Assembly: GCA_007695365.1 (NCBI GenBank)
Contig: REDV01000051.1
Location: forward strand, 1 to 42,936
DNA: 42,936 bases
Direction of reading: 5' to 3'
DNA from: Cryomorphaceae bacterium
GTDB lineage: Bacteria > Bacteroidota > Bacteroidia > Flavobacteriales_D > SKUL01
The position numbers and the translations under genes were made by a program. Below the pieces are notes generated by a model. It had not been told where the DNA came from, ran no database searches, and saw only the letters and a list, made by a program, of their open reading frames with translations. Position 1 is the stretch's first letter. Each line of letters starts with the position of its first letter. Shown here one piece after another: positions 35,151 to 42,936 of the stretch.

Positions 35151-37106
35151 CTACTGACGCACTACCCGCGTGGTGTACACCGCCCTTTGTGATTCAATCC
35201 TGATCAGGTACACTCCGGCTTTATCGGGCACCACAAAGGGGAAACGCCGGTTCACAATCATGGATTCGTTAAAGAGCATACGGCCCGATACATCGAACAT
35301 GGTTACCTGCATGCGGTCGCTTTCCGGTACTTCGATGGTGATGAAACCATCGCTGGTGGGCGACGGAAATGCCTTCAATCGCTCTGTGGGCCTCGGTTGG
35401 CGGACGCTTGTTACGAAATCCACGATGGATGCCTCGTTGATCAGCTCGGGAGTGTGATCGGCACCTTCGAACATGTCGCGGAAAAGGTCAATCTCATCAG
35501 ACTCAAAGTCGAACATCTCGTCCAGCCATTTTCTCGGCACCGCCTGGTAATATACCTTGGCCGACACATTGAGCGGGCCATCATAACCATTCAGCGGAAT
35601 GTGGTAGTGAACATCATCCGTACCGCTGCCTTCTACCCCATCTATGTGGTTGAAGTTCTCATCGGTTAAAGCCAGACCGGCAATAAGAGTGGTATCGTAG
35701 GCGAAATGCGAAGTGGAGAAACCCACAGGCGTGAGCCGGTTGTCTTTGATGGGGAACGCGGCCCTGAGCAGCACGGTGGTCGGGTCGCCATTCACGTCGC
35801 CCATCACCATTTCGTAGATCTGCACTTTCGAAGGATGATTGATTACATCGTAATGCGGCTCGTAGTCTTCATCACGATCAATGATGTTGTAATCTTCGTC
35901 GAGCAAGCCCGAGGCGAAAAGTGTATCGCCCACTGCATCGGTCACCACAAATTCTATAAAGGCGAGCCTTGCCGGGTAACCCGACGGGAATTTATGTCCT
36001 GCTTTGTTGAAGAGGCGCACCCGGTACCGGGCGGTATCTGCCTCGATGCCCTCTGCGGTCAATTCCATATCGAGGGTGTGGTTCTGCAATAAATCGCGTG
36101 TGCGGGCAATCACCGTGTCGAAATGCGTTTCGTTGGCGGTGAGCATCAATTCGCTGATGTTATCTTTCAGCAGCTTGAGTATGAATGTATTTCCACCCAC
36201 CATGTAGTGTAATCCGTATGGGCTCCGGCCTTCCAGAAAGCTGTATCCGGTTGAAAGGACAACATCATCTTCGATGCGCGGCAGGTGGCAGCTTTGGCAG
36301 CTTTGGTCATCAACGTAAATGGAGTTCACCCACTCGTGGTAGGTGGCTTGTTCAACAAAGTGATTACCGGTAAGCACGCCATTCAAATCAATGGTTTCGG
36401 TGACCAGCGTATGGCAACCCGCGCAGAAATCGCCGGTTTCCACATGCGGGCCGTACTGTGCATCGAAGCCTACCCAGGCCATCATGGGACTTCCAAAAAT
36501 GGGCGGTGGCGCATCGTACGGACCGTAAAGCACATCGGTGGTGTACTTGAGTTTTCCTGAGAAAAGCAGGCCAATACTGTCCTGGCTTTGCTGGTGGCAG
36601 GCGGCACAACCCACCCCATCCATGGCCACCGGATCGAGCAGCATGTCGGAAATGCTGTAGTGGCTTTCGCCCATAAATTTGGAAGCATAGTGACCCTGGG
36701 GTGCGTGGCAGGAAGTGCACTTGTCTTCTATGGCGGCCTTGTGCATGGGGTTTACCATGATTTCGTGGCTCACCTTGGCGCGCCAAAATGGGTCGCGGGC
36801 GGAGTTGGCCATCATGGTTGCCCGCCAATCGTCCACTACGTTTACATCGTTTCCGTTTGCATCCACAGAGGCGAAACCTATTTCGTCAAACCCGTGACAA
36901 CCTGCGCATTCTCCGGATGCTTTAAACAGACCATTTCCCCCGATGGGCAGGTCCATATTGGAGCGCAAGGCAAAATAGTCGAGCTCGTCTTTGGTGTGAA
37001 AGGCCTCAGCTTTTCCGGATGGCTGAATGTAGGTCATGGCAAGCACCACCACAACGATGGCGAAAAGCAGAACCGGAAAGCGGTGTTGATGAATAAAATG
37101 GCTCAT
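35151..37106 (-). CDS. Five-heme cytochrome c with a T9SS type A sorting domain
   Basis: This 651-residue protein has an N-terminal signal or anchor (residues 12-28) and five CxxCH heme sites at 67-71, 130-134, 167-171, 228-232 and 270-274. Additional His residues could serve as distal ligands. Residues 330-560 are beta-rich and lack heme sites. The last 75 or so residues (FPSPTSDGFITIEVP through VYLIRIESQRAVYTTRVVRQ) match a T9SS type A C-terminal sorting domain. The cytochrome would be matured in the periplasm and moved to the cell surface. It may accept or deliver electrons outside the cell. A TACCTTTG box lies 20 nt upstream. The reaction is unknown. Confidence 0.85.
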   Translation of the reverse strand: MSHFIHQHRFPVLLFAIVVVVLAMTYIQPSGKAEAFHTKDELDYFALRSNMDLPIGGNGLFKASGECAGCHGFDEIGFASVDANGNDVNVVDDWRATMMANSARDPFWRAKVSHEIMVNPMHKAAIEDKCTSCHAPQGHYASKFMGESHYSISDMLLDPVAMDGVGCAACHQQSQDSIGLLFSGKLKYTTDVLYGPYDAPPPIFGSPMMAWVGFDAQYGPHVETGDFCAGCHTLVTETIDLNGVLTGNHFVEQATYHEWVNSIYVDDQSCQSCHLPRIEDDVVLSTGYSFLEGRSPYGLHYMVGGNTFILKLLKDNISELMLTANETHFDTVIARTRDLLQNHTLDMELTAEGIEADTARYRVRLFNKAGHKFPSGYPARLAFIEFVVTDAVGDTLFASGLLDEDYNIIDRDEDYEPHYDVINHPSKVQIYEMVMGDVNGDPTTVLLRAAFPIKDNRLTPVGFSTSHFAYDTTLIAGLALTDENFNHIDGVEGSGTDDVHYHIPLNGYDGPLNVSAKVYYQAVPRKWLDEMFDFESDEIDLFRDMFEGADHTPELINEASIVDFVTSVRQPRPTERLKAFPSPTSDGFITIEVPESDRMQVTMFDVSGRMLFNESMIVNRRFPFVVPDKAGVYLIRIESQRAVYTTRVVRQ

Positions 37107-37126
37107 ACGCAGGATGGTTTCAAAAC

Positions 37127-37134
37127 CAAAGGTA
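37127..37134 (-). promoter_or_regulatory. -7 box of the cytochrome gene
   Basis: The minus strand reads TACCTTTG, an exact fit to TAnnTTTG, placed 20 nt before the cytochrome ATG. No convincing -33 TTG lies at the usual distance, so the promoter call is moderate. Confidence 0.45.
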
Positions 37135-37208
37135 CAAAACCCATAGCTGCCATGAACGATTCGGAAGACTGTATGCGAACAAAAATTCGCAGACGAATGG
37201 AATCCCGA

Positions 37209-37607
37209 CTAATCGAAAAAGAAGAAGAAATACAATGCCGCGTGCGAAGGCTTCATGCTGTCGTAGAACCCGATGGTTGAGCGGGAGCTGTTCATCACCC
37301 TTCCGTCTTCGGCAAATCCGATGGTGGAGCGCGAGGAGTTCATCACACGCCCGTCTTCAATAAACCCAATGGTTGAGCGGGAGGAGTTCATCACGCGGCC
37401 GTTTTCAATAAAACCGATGGTTGAGCGCGAGGAATTCATTACGCGGCCATCCTCAATAAAGCCGATGGTTGACCGGGAGCTGTTCATCACCCGTCCGTTT
37501 TCGATAAAGCCTACGGTGGTGCGCGTGGAACCCATCAGGCGCTGTGCTTCAGCAGAAAAAGTAAACATACACAGAAAGGCGGCGAGAAAAAAGAGGCGGT
37601 ATTTCAT
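37209..37607 (-). CDS. Secreted 16-residue-repeat protein (beta-flower-like)
   Basis: From the ATG at 37607 the product is 132 residues. A cleavable signal peptide (MKYRLFFLAAFLCMFTFSAEAQ) is followed by six units of 16 residues (23-118) of the type RVMNSSRSTIGFIEDG. A short end, SHAALYFFFFFD, follows. The Gly-Phe-Ile / Asp-Gly-Arg-Val-Met-Asn pattern resembles proteins annotated as 5-fold beta-flower in Bacteroidota, where each unit adds a strand pair to a closed ring. Six units rather than five are present, so the ring count is uncertain. The hydrophobic end is odd for a secreted protein. No enzyme motif is visible and the function is unknown. Confidence 0.75.
   Translation of the reverse strand: MKYRLFFLAAFLCMFTFSAEAQRLMGSTRTTVGFIENGRVMNSSRSTIGFIEDGRVMNSSRSTIGFIENGRVMNSSRSTIGFIEDGRVMNSSRSTIGFAEDGRVMNSSRSTIGFYDSMKPSHAALYFFFFFD
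37254..37541. repeat. Six 48-bp tandem repeats in the beta-flower-like gene
   Basis: Six in-frame 48-bp units lie head to tail. The first four alternate between units ending Glu-Asn-Gly and Glu-Asp-Gly. That suggests growth by duplication of a 96-bp pair. The outermost units are the most divergent. Confidence 0.85.
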
Positions 37608-37644
37608 GGGGCGGAATTTGTGCTTTCGGAGGCATAATTTGTGC

Positions 37645-37652
37645 CAAAAATA
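37645..37652 (-). promoter_or_regulatory. -7 box of the repeat-protein gene
   Basis: The minus strand reads TATTTTTG, an exact fit to TAnnTTTG, 37 nt before the ATG at 37607. No good -33 box was seen, so confidence is limited. Confidence 0.4.
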
Positions 37653-37788
37653 GTGAGATTTAATGCTTGAGAAGCACATCGAAATCCATTGATTCGCATG
37701 CGTAATGTTGGCAGGTTGAAGGGTGAACGACAGCCCGGTTCATCGCACTTTTCAAAATAGATACCTTTATCCCCTTCCTATCATACCG

Positions 37789-38907
37789 ATGCAAGACTAT
37801 TCTTTTTTGTACGACAAAAGCATCATTCAAACCATAAGCCTTGTGGGAGGCATACAGGGCTTGATTCTCAGCGCCGTAGTACTCTTTTTTTATCCGCGTA
37901 TTCACCGAAATTCCAACATACTCTTAAGTCTTTTTATTCTGTCGGTGTCGCTGGTACTGCTCGGCCCGCGGCTCAAAGGTCTTCATATCATCTGGCTGGT
38001 GAATGGGTTGCGCTTTACAACGCTCATGTTGCTTTACCTGTACATTCGAAGTCTCTATCGCTACATCAGTTGGAAATCCGAATGGTGGAATATACTGGTT
38101 CTCCTGCTTCACCTCGGACTGAGTTACCTTGAATGGCGCATAGGTTCACCCGGTTATCGTTTGGATTCCATCTATTCGGTGGCGATGACCAGTGCCGACC
38201 TGGCCACGATATTGTTCTATTTCATACTGTTGTTTAAAAACCTTGGGCAGTATAGAGCCAAAATAGAGAAACATTTCTCCACGATGCACCACATAGGGTA
38301 CCACTTCTCTTATCAACTGGTTATCGGTTTTTTGGCTATCACAAGCTATCAACTTATGGTGTTTGTGTATTTCACCATCACGGCAAATTTCCAACATGGA
38401 CCTGTGCTGGCTCTCGTGAACAACGGCCTGTTTATGGTCTTTTTGTACTTTATCACCATCCGTGGTAAGTTGTCGCCACTGATCTACAAATTGCGACGCA
38501 TCGCAGACAACCGCACGCAGGCCCCGCAGTCTGACCCTGCCCTGGAACCTGTCATATCCAATGATTTGCAAGCCATTGCTGAAAGAGTAACCTTTTTGTT
38601 GAAAGAAGAGAAGGTATTCCTGAATCCTGAACTTACCCTTCGGGGTCTTGCGGAAAAATGTGACGAAAAATCTTACCTCGTGTCGCAGGCCATCAATCAA
38701 TGTTTGGGAAAATCCTTTTTCGAGCTCATCAATTCTTACCGCGTGGAGGAAGCCCAGAGGCTGATGCTCGATTCGAAGCATGACCACTTGTCGCTATTGG
38801 GAGTGGGTTTTGAAGCAGGTTTCAACTCCAAAACCACGTTCAACACTACTTTTAAGCGAATCACAGGAATGACACCCAACGAGTTTAAAAAACAGCACCT
38901 TGGTTAA
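37789..38907 (+). CDS. Membrane-anchored AraC-family transcription regulator
   Basis: From the ATG at 37789 the product is 372 residues. Seven hydrophobic helices occupy residues 10-230. A cytoplasmic AraC-type double helix-turn-helix covers about 270-372, with LRGLAEKCDEKSYLVSQAINQ and the family end VGFEAGFNSKTTFNTTFKRITGMTPNEFKKQ. Proteins of this form probably sense a membrane-soluble or extracellular signal and act on nearby genes. The two serine hydrolase genes downstream are the obvious targets, and a palindrome lies between. The upstream start at 37723 adds a segment without features. The ligand is unknown. Confidence 0.88.
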   Translation: MQDYSFLYDKSIIQTISLVGGIQGLILSAVVLFFYPRIHRNSNILLSLFILSVSLVLLGPRLKGLHIIWLVNGLRFTTLMLLYLYIRSLYRYISWKSEWWNILVLLLHLGLSYLEWRIGSPGYRLDSIYSVAMTSADLATILFYFILLFKNLGQYRAKIEKHFSTMHHIGYHFSYQLVIGFLAITSYQLMVFVYFTITANFQHGPVLALVNNGLFMVFLYFITIRGKLSPLIYKLRRIADNRTQAPQSDPALEPVISNDLQAIAERVTFLLKEEKVFLNPELTLRGLAEKCDEKSYLVSQAINQCLGKSFFELINSYRVEEAQRLMLDSKHDHLSLLGVGFEAGFNSKTTFNTTFKRITGMTPNEFKKQHLG

Positions 38908-38938
38908 AGTAGAACCTTAGGTCGAACTTCTCAAACAG

Positions 38939-38960
38939 GTTCGGTTTTGCAAATCCGAAC
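38939..38960. promoter_or_regulatory. Near-perfect 22-bp palindrome upstream of the serine hydrolases
   Basis: GTTCGG (38939-38944) and CCGAAC (38955-38960) flank a core containing the self-complementary TTTGCAAA (38946-38953). Only one base pair of the 22 breaks symmetry. No T-run follows, so an operator is more likely than a terminator. It lies 31 bp after the AraC gene and 54 bp before the first hydrolase. The binding protein is unknown. Confidence 0.6.
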
Positions 38961-39014
38961 ACGGGCGGCAATGCACCGTTGCACTTTTGTGGCGAATCTC
39001 AAAAATCGTTCGTT

Positions 39015-40361
39015 ATGAAAAATGCAAACACATGGCTTTTCGCAGCCCTGGTAATTTTTACTCCGGTGTACCTGGCTGCCCAAGCCAACACCTTTCAAAA
39101 TCTCCACGCATACCTTGAAGCACTTACTGAACAGGAAAAATTTTCAGGGGTAGTTCTGGTTCACAAAAATGAGGAGAATGTTTTTCACCGAAGCTATGGA
39201 CTGGCCGACAGGGAGCGCGTATCACCCATGCAAACCGACCATGCTTTCCGTATCGGTTCGGTAACCAAGTCATTTACCGCATTGTTGATTGCACGGGAGG
39301 TAGAAAAGGGCAAACTGAGTTTGGAAACCACCGTGGCCGATTTCATTCCTGACTATCCGAGGGGCGATGAAATCAATCTGGTTCATTTACTTTCGCACAC
39401 ATCCGGAATAGCAAACTACTTTGCCATGCTAAACGAGGAGCTCTACGAGTCGCATCAACCATCGAACCTCATAGATTACAGCCGCAGCCACGACCTGCTT
39501 TTTGAACCCGGCGAAGGTTGGGATTACAGCAATACCAACTACGCCATACTGGGGTACATGCTGGAGCGCTTGCACAACAAACCGTACGACACCATTCTCA
39601 AGGAGCAGATTTTCACCCCCTGCAACATGCACAACTCAGGCATTGATGAGTCTGAAGTATCCGGAATGGCCAGGGGCTATGAAACGGGTAAAACGGGCGA
39701 ATTGGAGCTCTCAGAGTTGGTACATCACAGCGTGTCGTACGCTGCCGGAAATATCATTTCCAATACAGAGGATATGCTCAGGTTTAGCAAGGCACTTGCA
39801 AATGACAAACTCATCAGCAAGGAATCATTCGCGACTTTTACCACACCGGTAAAAAACGGTTATGCCCTGGGGTTTATGTCGCATCACAACCACGGCCATC
39901 CATATATCGGTCACAATGGAGGCAACCACGGCTATCAGGCCAACTGGAAGTATTTTCCGAATGAGAACATGCACGTTGTTATTCTATGCAACTCATATTC
40001 TGCACCTTTCGGAGATATTGTGGCCACTGTGGCCGATATACTTTTTGACCAACCTTTTGAAATACCTGTTGCCCGACATGAGATTATTCTCTCACCGGAG
40101 CAACTGGCAGCATTTGAAGGCGCCTATCGCGTGTCGGACGACATGATTTTTGAAGTGAAAATCCGGGACAATCAACTCACTTTTCAGGCTACGGGCCAGG
40201 ATGCCTACCCGATCTTTCCCTATGATCAACGCCATTTTTTTATCAAGGGCACTGATATAACAGTAGCATTTGAAGAAAACGGCAACAAGGAAATCACCGC
40301 CCTTGTGTGGACTCAAAGCGGTAACGCAAGTCGATTTGAAAAACTGGATAGCACAGAATAA
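39015..40361 (+). CDS. Exported serine hydrolase of the beta-lactamase/DD-peptidase fold
   Basis: From the ATG at 39015 the product is 448 residues. A signal peptide (MKNANTWLFAALVIFTPVYLAAQ) precedes the class C-like catalytic domain. Its motifs are S82-Val-Thr-K85 and Y171-Ser-N173 in YSNTNY, with HNGGNHGY as the third element (about residue 304). A C-terminal region of about 100 residues (from LSPEQLAAFEGAY) looks like the lipocalin-like domain often fused to these enzymes. Such enzymes act on D-amino peptides, esters or beta-lactams. The substrate is unknown. It pairs with the next gene. Confidence 0.87.
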   Translation: MKNANTWLFAALVIFTPVYLAAQANTFQNLHAYLEALTEQEKFSGVVLVHKNEENVFHRSYGLADRERVSPMQTDHAFRIGSVTKSFTALLIAREVEKGKLSLETTVADFIPDYPRGDEINLVHLLSHTSGIANYFAMLNEELYESHQPSNLIDYSRSHDLLFEPGEGWDYSNTNYAILGYMLERLHNKPYDTILKEQIFTPCNMHNSGIDESEVSGMARGYETGKTGELELSELVHHSVSYAAGNIISNTEDMLRFSKALANDKLISKESFATFTTPVKNGYALGFMSHHNHGHPYIGHNGGNHGYQANWKYFPNENMHVVILCNSYSAPFGDIVATVADILFDQPFEIPVARHEIILSPEQLAAFEGAYRVSDDMIFEVKIRDNQLTFQATGQDAYPIFPYDQRHFFIKGTDITVAFEENGNKEITALVWTQSGNASRFEKLDSTE

Positions 40362-40382
40362 CCTCAAAACATTTTAATTGAA

Positions 40383-41426
40383 ATGAAGAGCAAGGAGCAA
40401 AAACTACGGCAAATAGTACAGAACCTCACCTATCACAAGTTTGTACACGAGGCTTGTTTGCATCTCGAAAAGCTGGATGGCACGTCGTCACTTCGGTCAT
40501 GTTTTGGCGATTTACCGGAGCATCGACCCTTTTATGTGGCAAGTATCAACAAGCTCTTTGTAGCCGCCTTGATTTTTAAACTGGTGGAAGAAGAAAAAAT
40601 TCACCTTCACACTCCTATTCACCATGTGTTGCCCTCTGCCTTAACAGACGGCCTTCATGTGTACAACGGCACCGACTACAGCGATACCATTACCGTGAAG
40701 CAGCTGCTGTCGCACACCTCCGGACTTCGATGCTACCTGATTGATCGTCATCCCGATGGCACCACCATGATGAATCGGCTGCAACGAGGTGAAAACACAG
40801 CGTTGACCCTTGAAACGGCCGTAAAAAGAGTTCGGGCTATGCGTCCGGCTTTTGAACCCGGCAAATCAGGTAAGGCGCATTATAGCAATACCAACTATCA
40901 CTTGCTGGCGGGGATTGCCGAAACGGTTACGGGTGTACCCATCGAAAAGCAAATGCAGGAAATGTTTGTGAAGCTGGGAATGCGCAGCACTTTTGTGATT
41001 GCTCCCAATGAAAAGCGCGACTATCACCCAGTGCGATTCAAAAACACCCGCCCTCCGCTTGACGCATTTTTTGGGGCATCACGCTACGATGTGGCTTCTA
41101 CAACTCCCGATTTGATTCGTTTTTTGAGGGCCTATATCACCGGCGAGCTTTTTCCTGCGGACAAGGTGATGGAGGGGCAACAATGGAATCGGATTTTCTT
41201 TCCGTTTCACTACGGCACAGGATTACAGCGCTTCAGTATTCCGCGCTTTCTGTCTCCTTTCCAGGCAGTACCCGAAATGTGGGGGCACAGCGGTTCGGTA
41301 GGTTCGGCGTTGTTCTTTTTACCCCGGCACAACATTCTTGTGGCAGGAACCACCAACCAGCTTGCCACCCCGCAACGCATTTACAGAGGCATTATACAGG
41401 CTGTAAAGGTTTTTGAAGGCCCATAG
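40383..41426 (+). CDS. Second serine hydrolase of the beta-lactamase fold
   Basis: This 347-residue protein starts 21 nt after the preceding hydrolase. It has S54-Ile-Asn-K57, Y167-Ser-N169 in YSNTNY and the third motif GHSGSVGS. There is no signal peptide, so it is probably cytoplasmic, unlike its neighbour. The two are related in core motifs but differ elsewhere, so a recent tandem duplication is unlikely. Its function is probably hydrolysis of a small peptide or ester and is not known further. Confidence 0.86.
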   Translation: MKSKEQKLRQIVQNLTYHKFVHEACLHLEKLDGTSSLRSCFGDLPEHRPFYVASINKLFVAALIFKLVEEEKIHLHTPIHHVLPSALTDGLHVYNGTDYSDTITVKQLLSHTSGLRCYLIDRHPDGTTMMNRLQRGENTALTLETAVKRVRAMRPAFEPGKSGKAHYSNTNYHLLAGIAETVTGVPIEKQMQEMFVKLGMRSTFVIAPNEKRDYHPVRFKNTRPPLDAFFGASRYDVASTTPDLIRFLRAYITGELFPADKVMEGQQWNRIFFPFHYGTGLQRFSIPRFLSPFQAVPEMWGHSGSVGSALFFLPRHNILVAGTTNQLATPQRIYRGIIQAVKVFEGP

Positions 41427-41531
41427 TGCTGTTCTGCAAGGCGATTTTGTCCGTGAGTCAGAGACATCCGGGTTCAACAGGAATGCCAGACGTATTGGTG
41501 CAGTAAACGCTCTGCTCTTAAGCCCTCCCCC

Positions 41532-42494
41532 TCACTGTTTCACCCATTGCAAGGTATGGCGCTCACCGCCGGCATCATAAACTTCCAACAGGTACCAACC
41601 CGGACTCAGGGCAGAAACATCGAGATCTATTGCGGTTTGCGTGTTGCCGTTCTGTGTGTAAAGCTGTTGGCCCGATACGTTAAAGATGCGGTAGTGGCGT
41701 ATTCCCTGCTCGTACTCCAGCCGCAGACTGTGTGTGGCGGGGTTTGGAAAGGCTTTGGGGCGGGGTGTTTGGATTTCTGCCACCGCTGTAAGTGCATCCA
41801 TGTCAATCATCAACTCGCGGAAGGTTGAGCCGATGACTTGCTCGTTGCGGATTTCATCTACCCGGATCACCACCGTCCAGCGGCCCGGCAACACAGGCAT
41901 GGTAAGCAATCCGGTTTGGGGATCTACAGAAACTCCAATGGGCAATACGCCACCGGGAGTAACGGCTGCCAGGCTGTACTCCAGCAAATCATCATCGGGA
42001 TCAATGGCGGCAGCGTTGTGCGAAACCGTGTTGTTCTGTACACTGATGTCTCCGGGCCAGGCCTGGATAACAGCAGCGCTGTTCGGCCCGGCAACCGGCG
42101 AAAGGGTTAACTCAGCCATCAGCAATACTACGGTGTTTTGGGATTGCGGAATATTTTCAATTCCGGCCACGCGAAAGCTATCCACCACCTGAATCACGTA
42201 GGATCCGGGGCTCGGGTAGGTATAGCGCGCAGCGTAGGTCCAGCGCTTTACGCCGTTGGCAGACTCCCCTTCTACTCCATTGAGCCACATTTCCGGGACC
42301 TCCGAGCCGGGGTTCCACTGAATAGATGAGCGGTCTGTTTGTGAATCGGCCATCACATCCAGGTGAATTTCAAAGTCGTAGGTATTGCCGCTTACATGGC
42401 TGTAGTGAATTTCGCCGCCGCGGATATCCTGTGCCACAGCACCGGGTGCAAGCAAAACAACCAGCAGGCCCAGCAAATAGGTGCGTGTTTTCAT
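41532..42494 (-). CDS. T9SS-sorted surface protein
   Basis: From the ATG at 42494 the product is 320 residues. A signal peptide (MKTRTYLLGLLVVLLAPGAVAQ) precedes two beta-sandwich-like regions (GGEIHYSHVSGNTYDFEIHLDV and the Ig-like DPDDDLLEYSLAAVTPGG part). The last 80 or so residues (FPNPATHSLRLEYEQG through GWYLLEVYDAGGE) form a T9SS type A sorting domain. It would be exported across the outer membrane and probably attached to the surface. No enzyme motif was seen. Gene end converges on the second serine hydrolase. Confidence 0.86.
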   Translation of the reverse strand: MKTRTYLLGLLVVLLAPGAVAQDIRGGEIHYSHVSGNTYDFEIHLDVMADSQTDRSSIQWNPGSEVPEMWLNGVEGESANGVKRWTYAARYTYPSPGSYVIQVVDSFRVAGIENIPQSQNTVVLLMAELTLSPVAGPNSAAVIQAWPGDISVQNNTVSHNAAAIDPDDDLLEYSLAAVTPGGVLPIGVSVDPQTGLLTMPVLPGRWTVVIRVDEIRNEQVIGSTFRELMIDMDALTAVAEIQTPRPKAFPNPATHSLRLEYEQGIRHYRIFNVSGQQLYTQNGNTQTAIDLDVSALSPGWYLLEVYDAGGERHTLQWVKQ

Positions 42495-42636
42495 AGGGTT
42501 GAAGATACAGAGAAAAAACAATCAGCGCTGCATGTAGGTCAACTCCTTCTAAATTGAGCCGCAAAGGTTATTACATCAATATGAACCGCGAATGGAATAT
42601 GCAGAGCATACTTTCCGCGTTGACCAGGCAATTTGG

Positions 42637-42936
42637 CTATCCGTAGTAAAAGTGGAAATCGTAATTCCATTGGCCATCCAATTTTTCGATGTCGAAGCGA
42701 TACCAAACAGCCTGGCTGATATTGATCATGATGTTGTGCTTCTTTGATCCGGACCCATGATAGAGCTCAAGAAAATAAGGCACGCCACTTTGCACCACTA
42801 CATTACCACTTGTAAAGTCTAAGTTGGTAAAGACTTTTTCTGAGCCATCGGCCAGGTGCAGTGTGTAGGTTACCCCACAAGAGTTGCATTTGATAGAGCT
42901 TTGTAATTCGCGCAGAAAATCACCTGCAAACACAAA
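42637..42936 (-). CDS. 3' end of an unknown gene cut by the window edge
   Basis: An open frame on the minus strand reaches the window edge, so only the last 99 or so codons are seen. A GTG near the edge (42933) is probably internal. The visible part contains CNSCGVTYTLHLADGSEKVF and ends NYDFHFYYG, a strand-rich sequence with a single CxxC pair. It was not recognised. Whether it belongs with the T9SS protein gene is unclear, as the 142-bp gap holds no obvious gene. Confidence 0.5.
   Translation of the reverse strand, partial: FVFAGDFLRELQSSIKCNSCGVTYTLHLADGSEKVFTNLDFTSGNVVVQSGVPYFLELYHGSGSKKHNIMINISQAVWYRFDIEKLDGQWNYDFHFYYG

Noticed and set aside
37174-37191. TGCGAA-N6-TTCGCA inverted repeat
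   Set aside because: It is a 6-bp stem without a T-run or second copy, too weak to call.
37273-37653. Plus-strand frame across the 48-bp repeats
   Set aside because: It stays open only because the 48-bp period is a multiple of three. The minus-strand frame has the signal peptide and a -7 box.
42584-42621. Imperfect hairpin in the gap before the edge gene
   Set aside because: The stem has mismatches and bulges, with no T-run after it on the minus strand.

Overview
The window looks like a chromosomal segment of a gliding or T9SS-bearing member of Bacteroidota, probably a Flavobacteriales or Cryomorphaceae-like lineage. The evidence is a gldA-gldF-gldG operon, two proteins with type A T9SS C-terminal sorting domains, a BT_3928-type DoxX/thioredoxin-like protein beside tpiA, a DUF1599 protein beside folP, and several promoter boxes of the Bacteroidota form TAnnTTTG. 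No rRNA, complete tRNA, CRISPR array or insertion sequence was recognised. The genus cannot be named from the sequence.

Layout. (1) 1-4679, plus strand: an arsenic/organoarsenical resistance locus. It runs ArsR, a small thioredoxin-fold protein, a rhodanese with four Cys-Cys pairs in its tail, an ArsP-type permease, a DinB-fold protein, an ArsF-like lipoprotein, an ArsG-like permease and an FmdE-like lipoprotein. Three TGTTCG-N8-CGAACA operators lie before arsR and before the thioredoxin gene. In two of them the 8-bp spacer is itself a -7 promoter box. (2) 5005-8601, plus strand: paaG-paaH-paaI-paaJ, the lower part of phenylacetate degradation, with 4-nt overlaps throughout. (3) 8648-12809, minus strand: gldA-gldF-gldG-DUF4340, a gliding-associated ABC system. 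(4) 12894-15641: a SMUG2-like DNA glycosylase and a histone-H1-like DNA-binding protein on the minus strand, then a divergent PLP-dependent threonine/serine dehydratase.

(5) 15651-33335, minus strand: one long gene cluster, read DUF1599, BT_3928-like, DppB-like permease, tpiA, prmA, a 1487-residue envelope protein, a 2314-residue PD40/coiled-coil/SPOR-like protein, clpS and an M48 peptidase lipoprotein. Several genes overlap by 1-4 nt. folP and an alpha/beta hydrolase diverge from it. The two giant genes sit between prmA and clpS and are the least explained part of the window. (6) 35151-37607, minus strand: a five-heme cytochrome with a T9SS tail and a small secreted protein made of six 16-residue repeats. 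(7) 37789-41426, plus strand: a membrane AraC-type regulator and two tandem serine beta-lactamase-fold hydrolases, with a near-perfect 22-bp palindrome after the regulator. (8) 41532-42936, minus strand: a T9SS-sorted surface protein and the 3' end of an unknown gene cut by the window edge.

How the genes fit together. The ars locus is consistently thiol-based: every product except possibly the DinB protein shows a Cys pair or CxxC-like site, and it contains two different efflux permeases. The Paa block converts ring-epoxide CoA thioesters to acetyl-CoA and succinyl-CoA, but the ring-activating genes are not in the window. The gld operon, the T9SS cargo and the giant envelope proteins all point to an elaborate cell surface.
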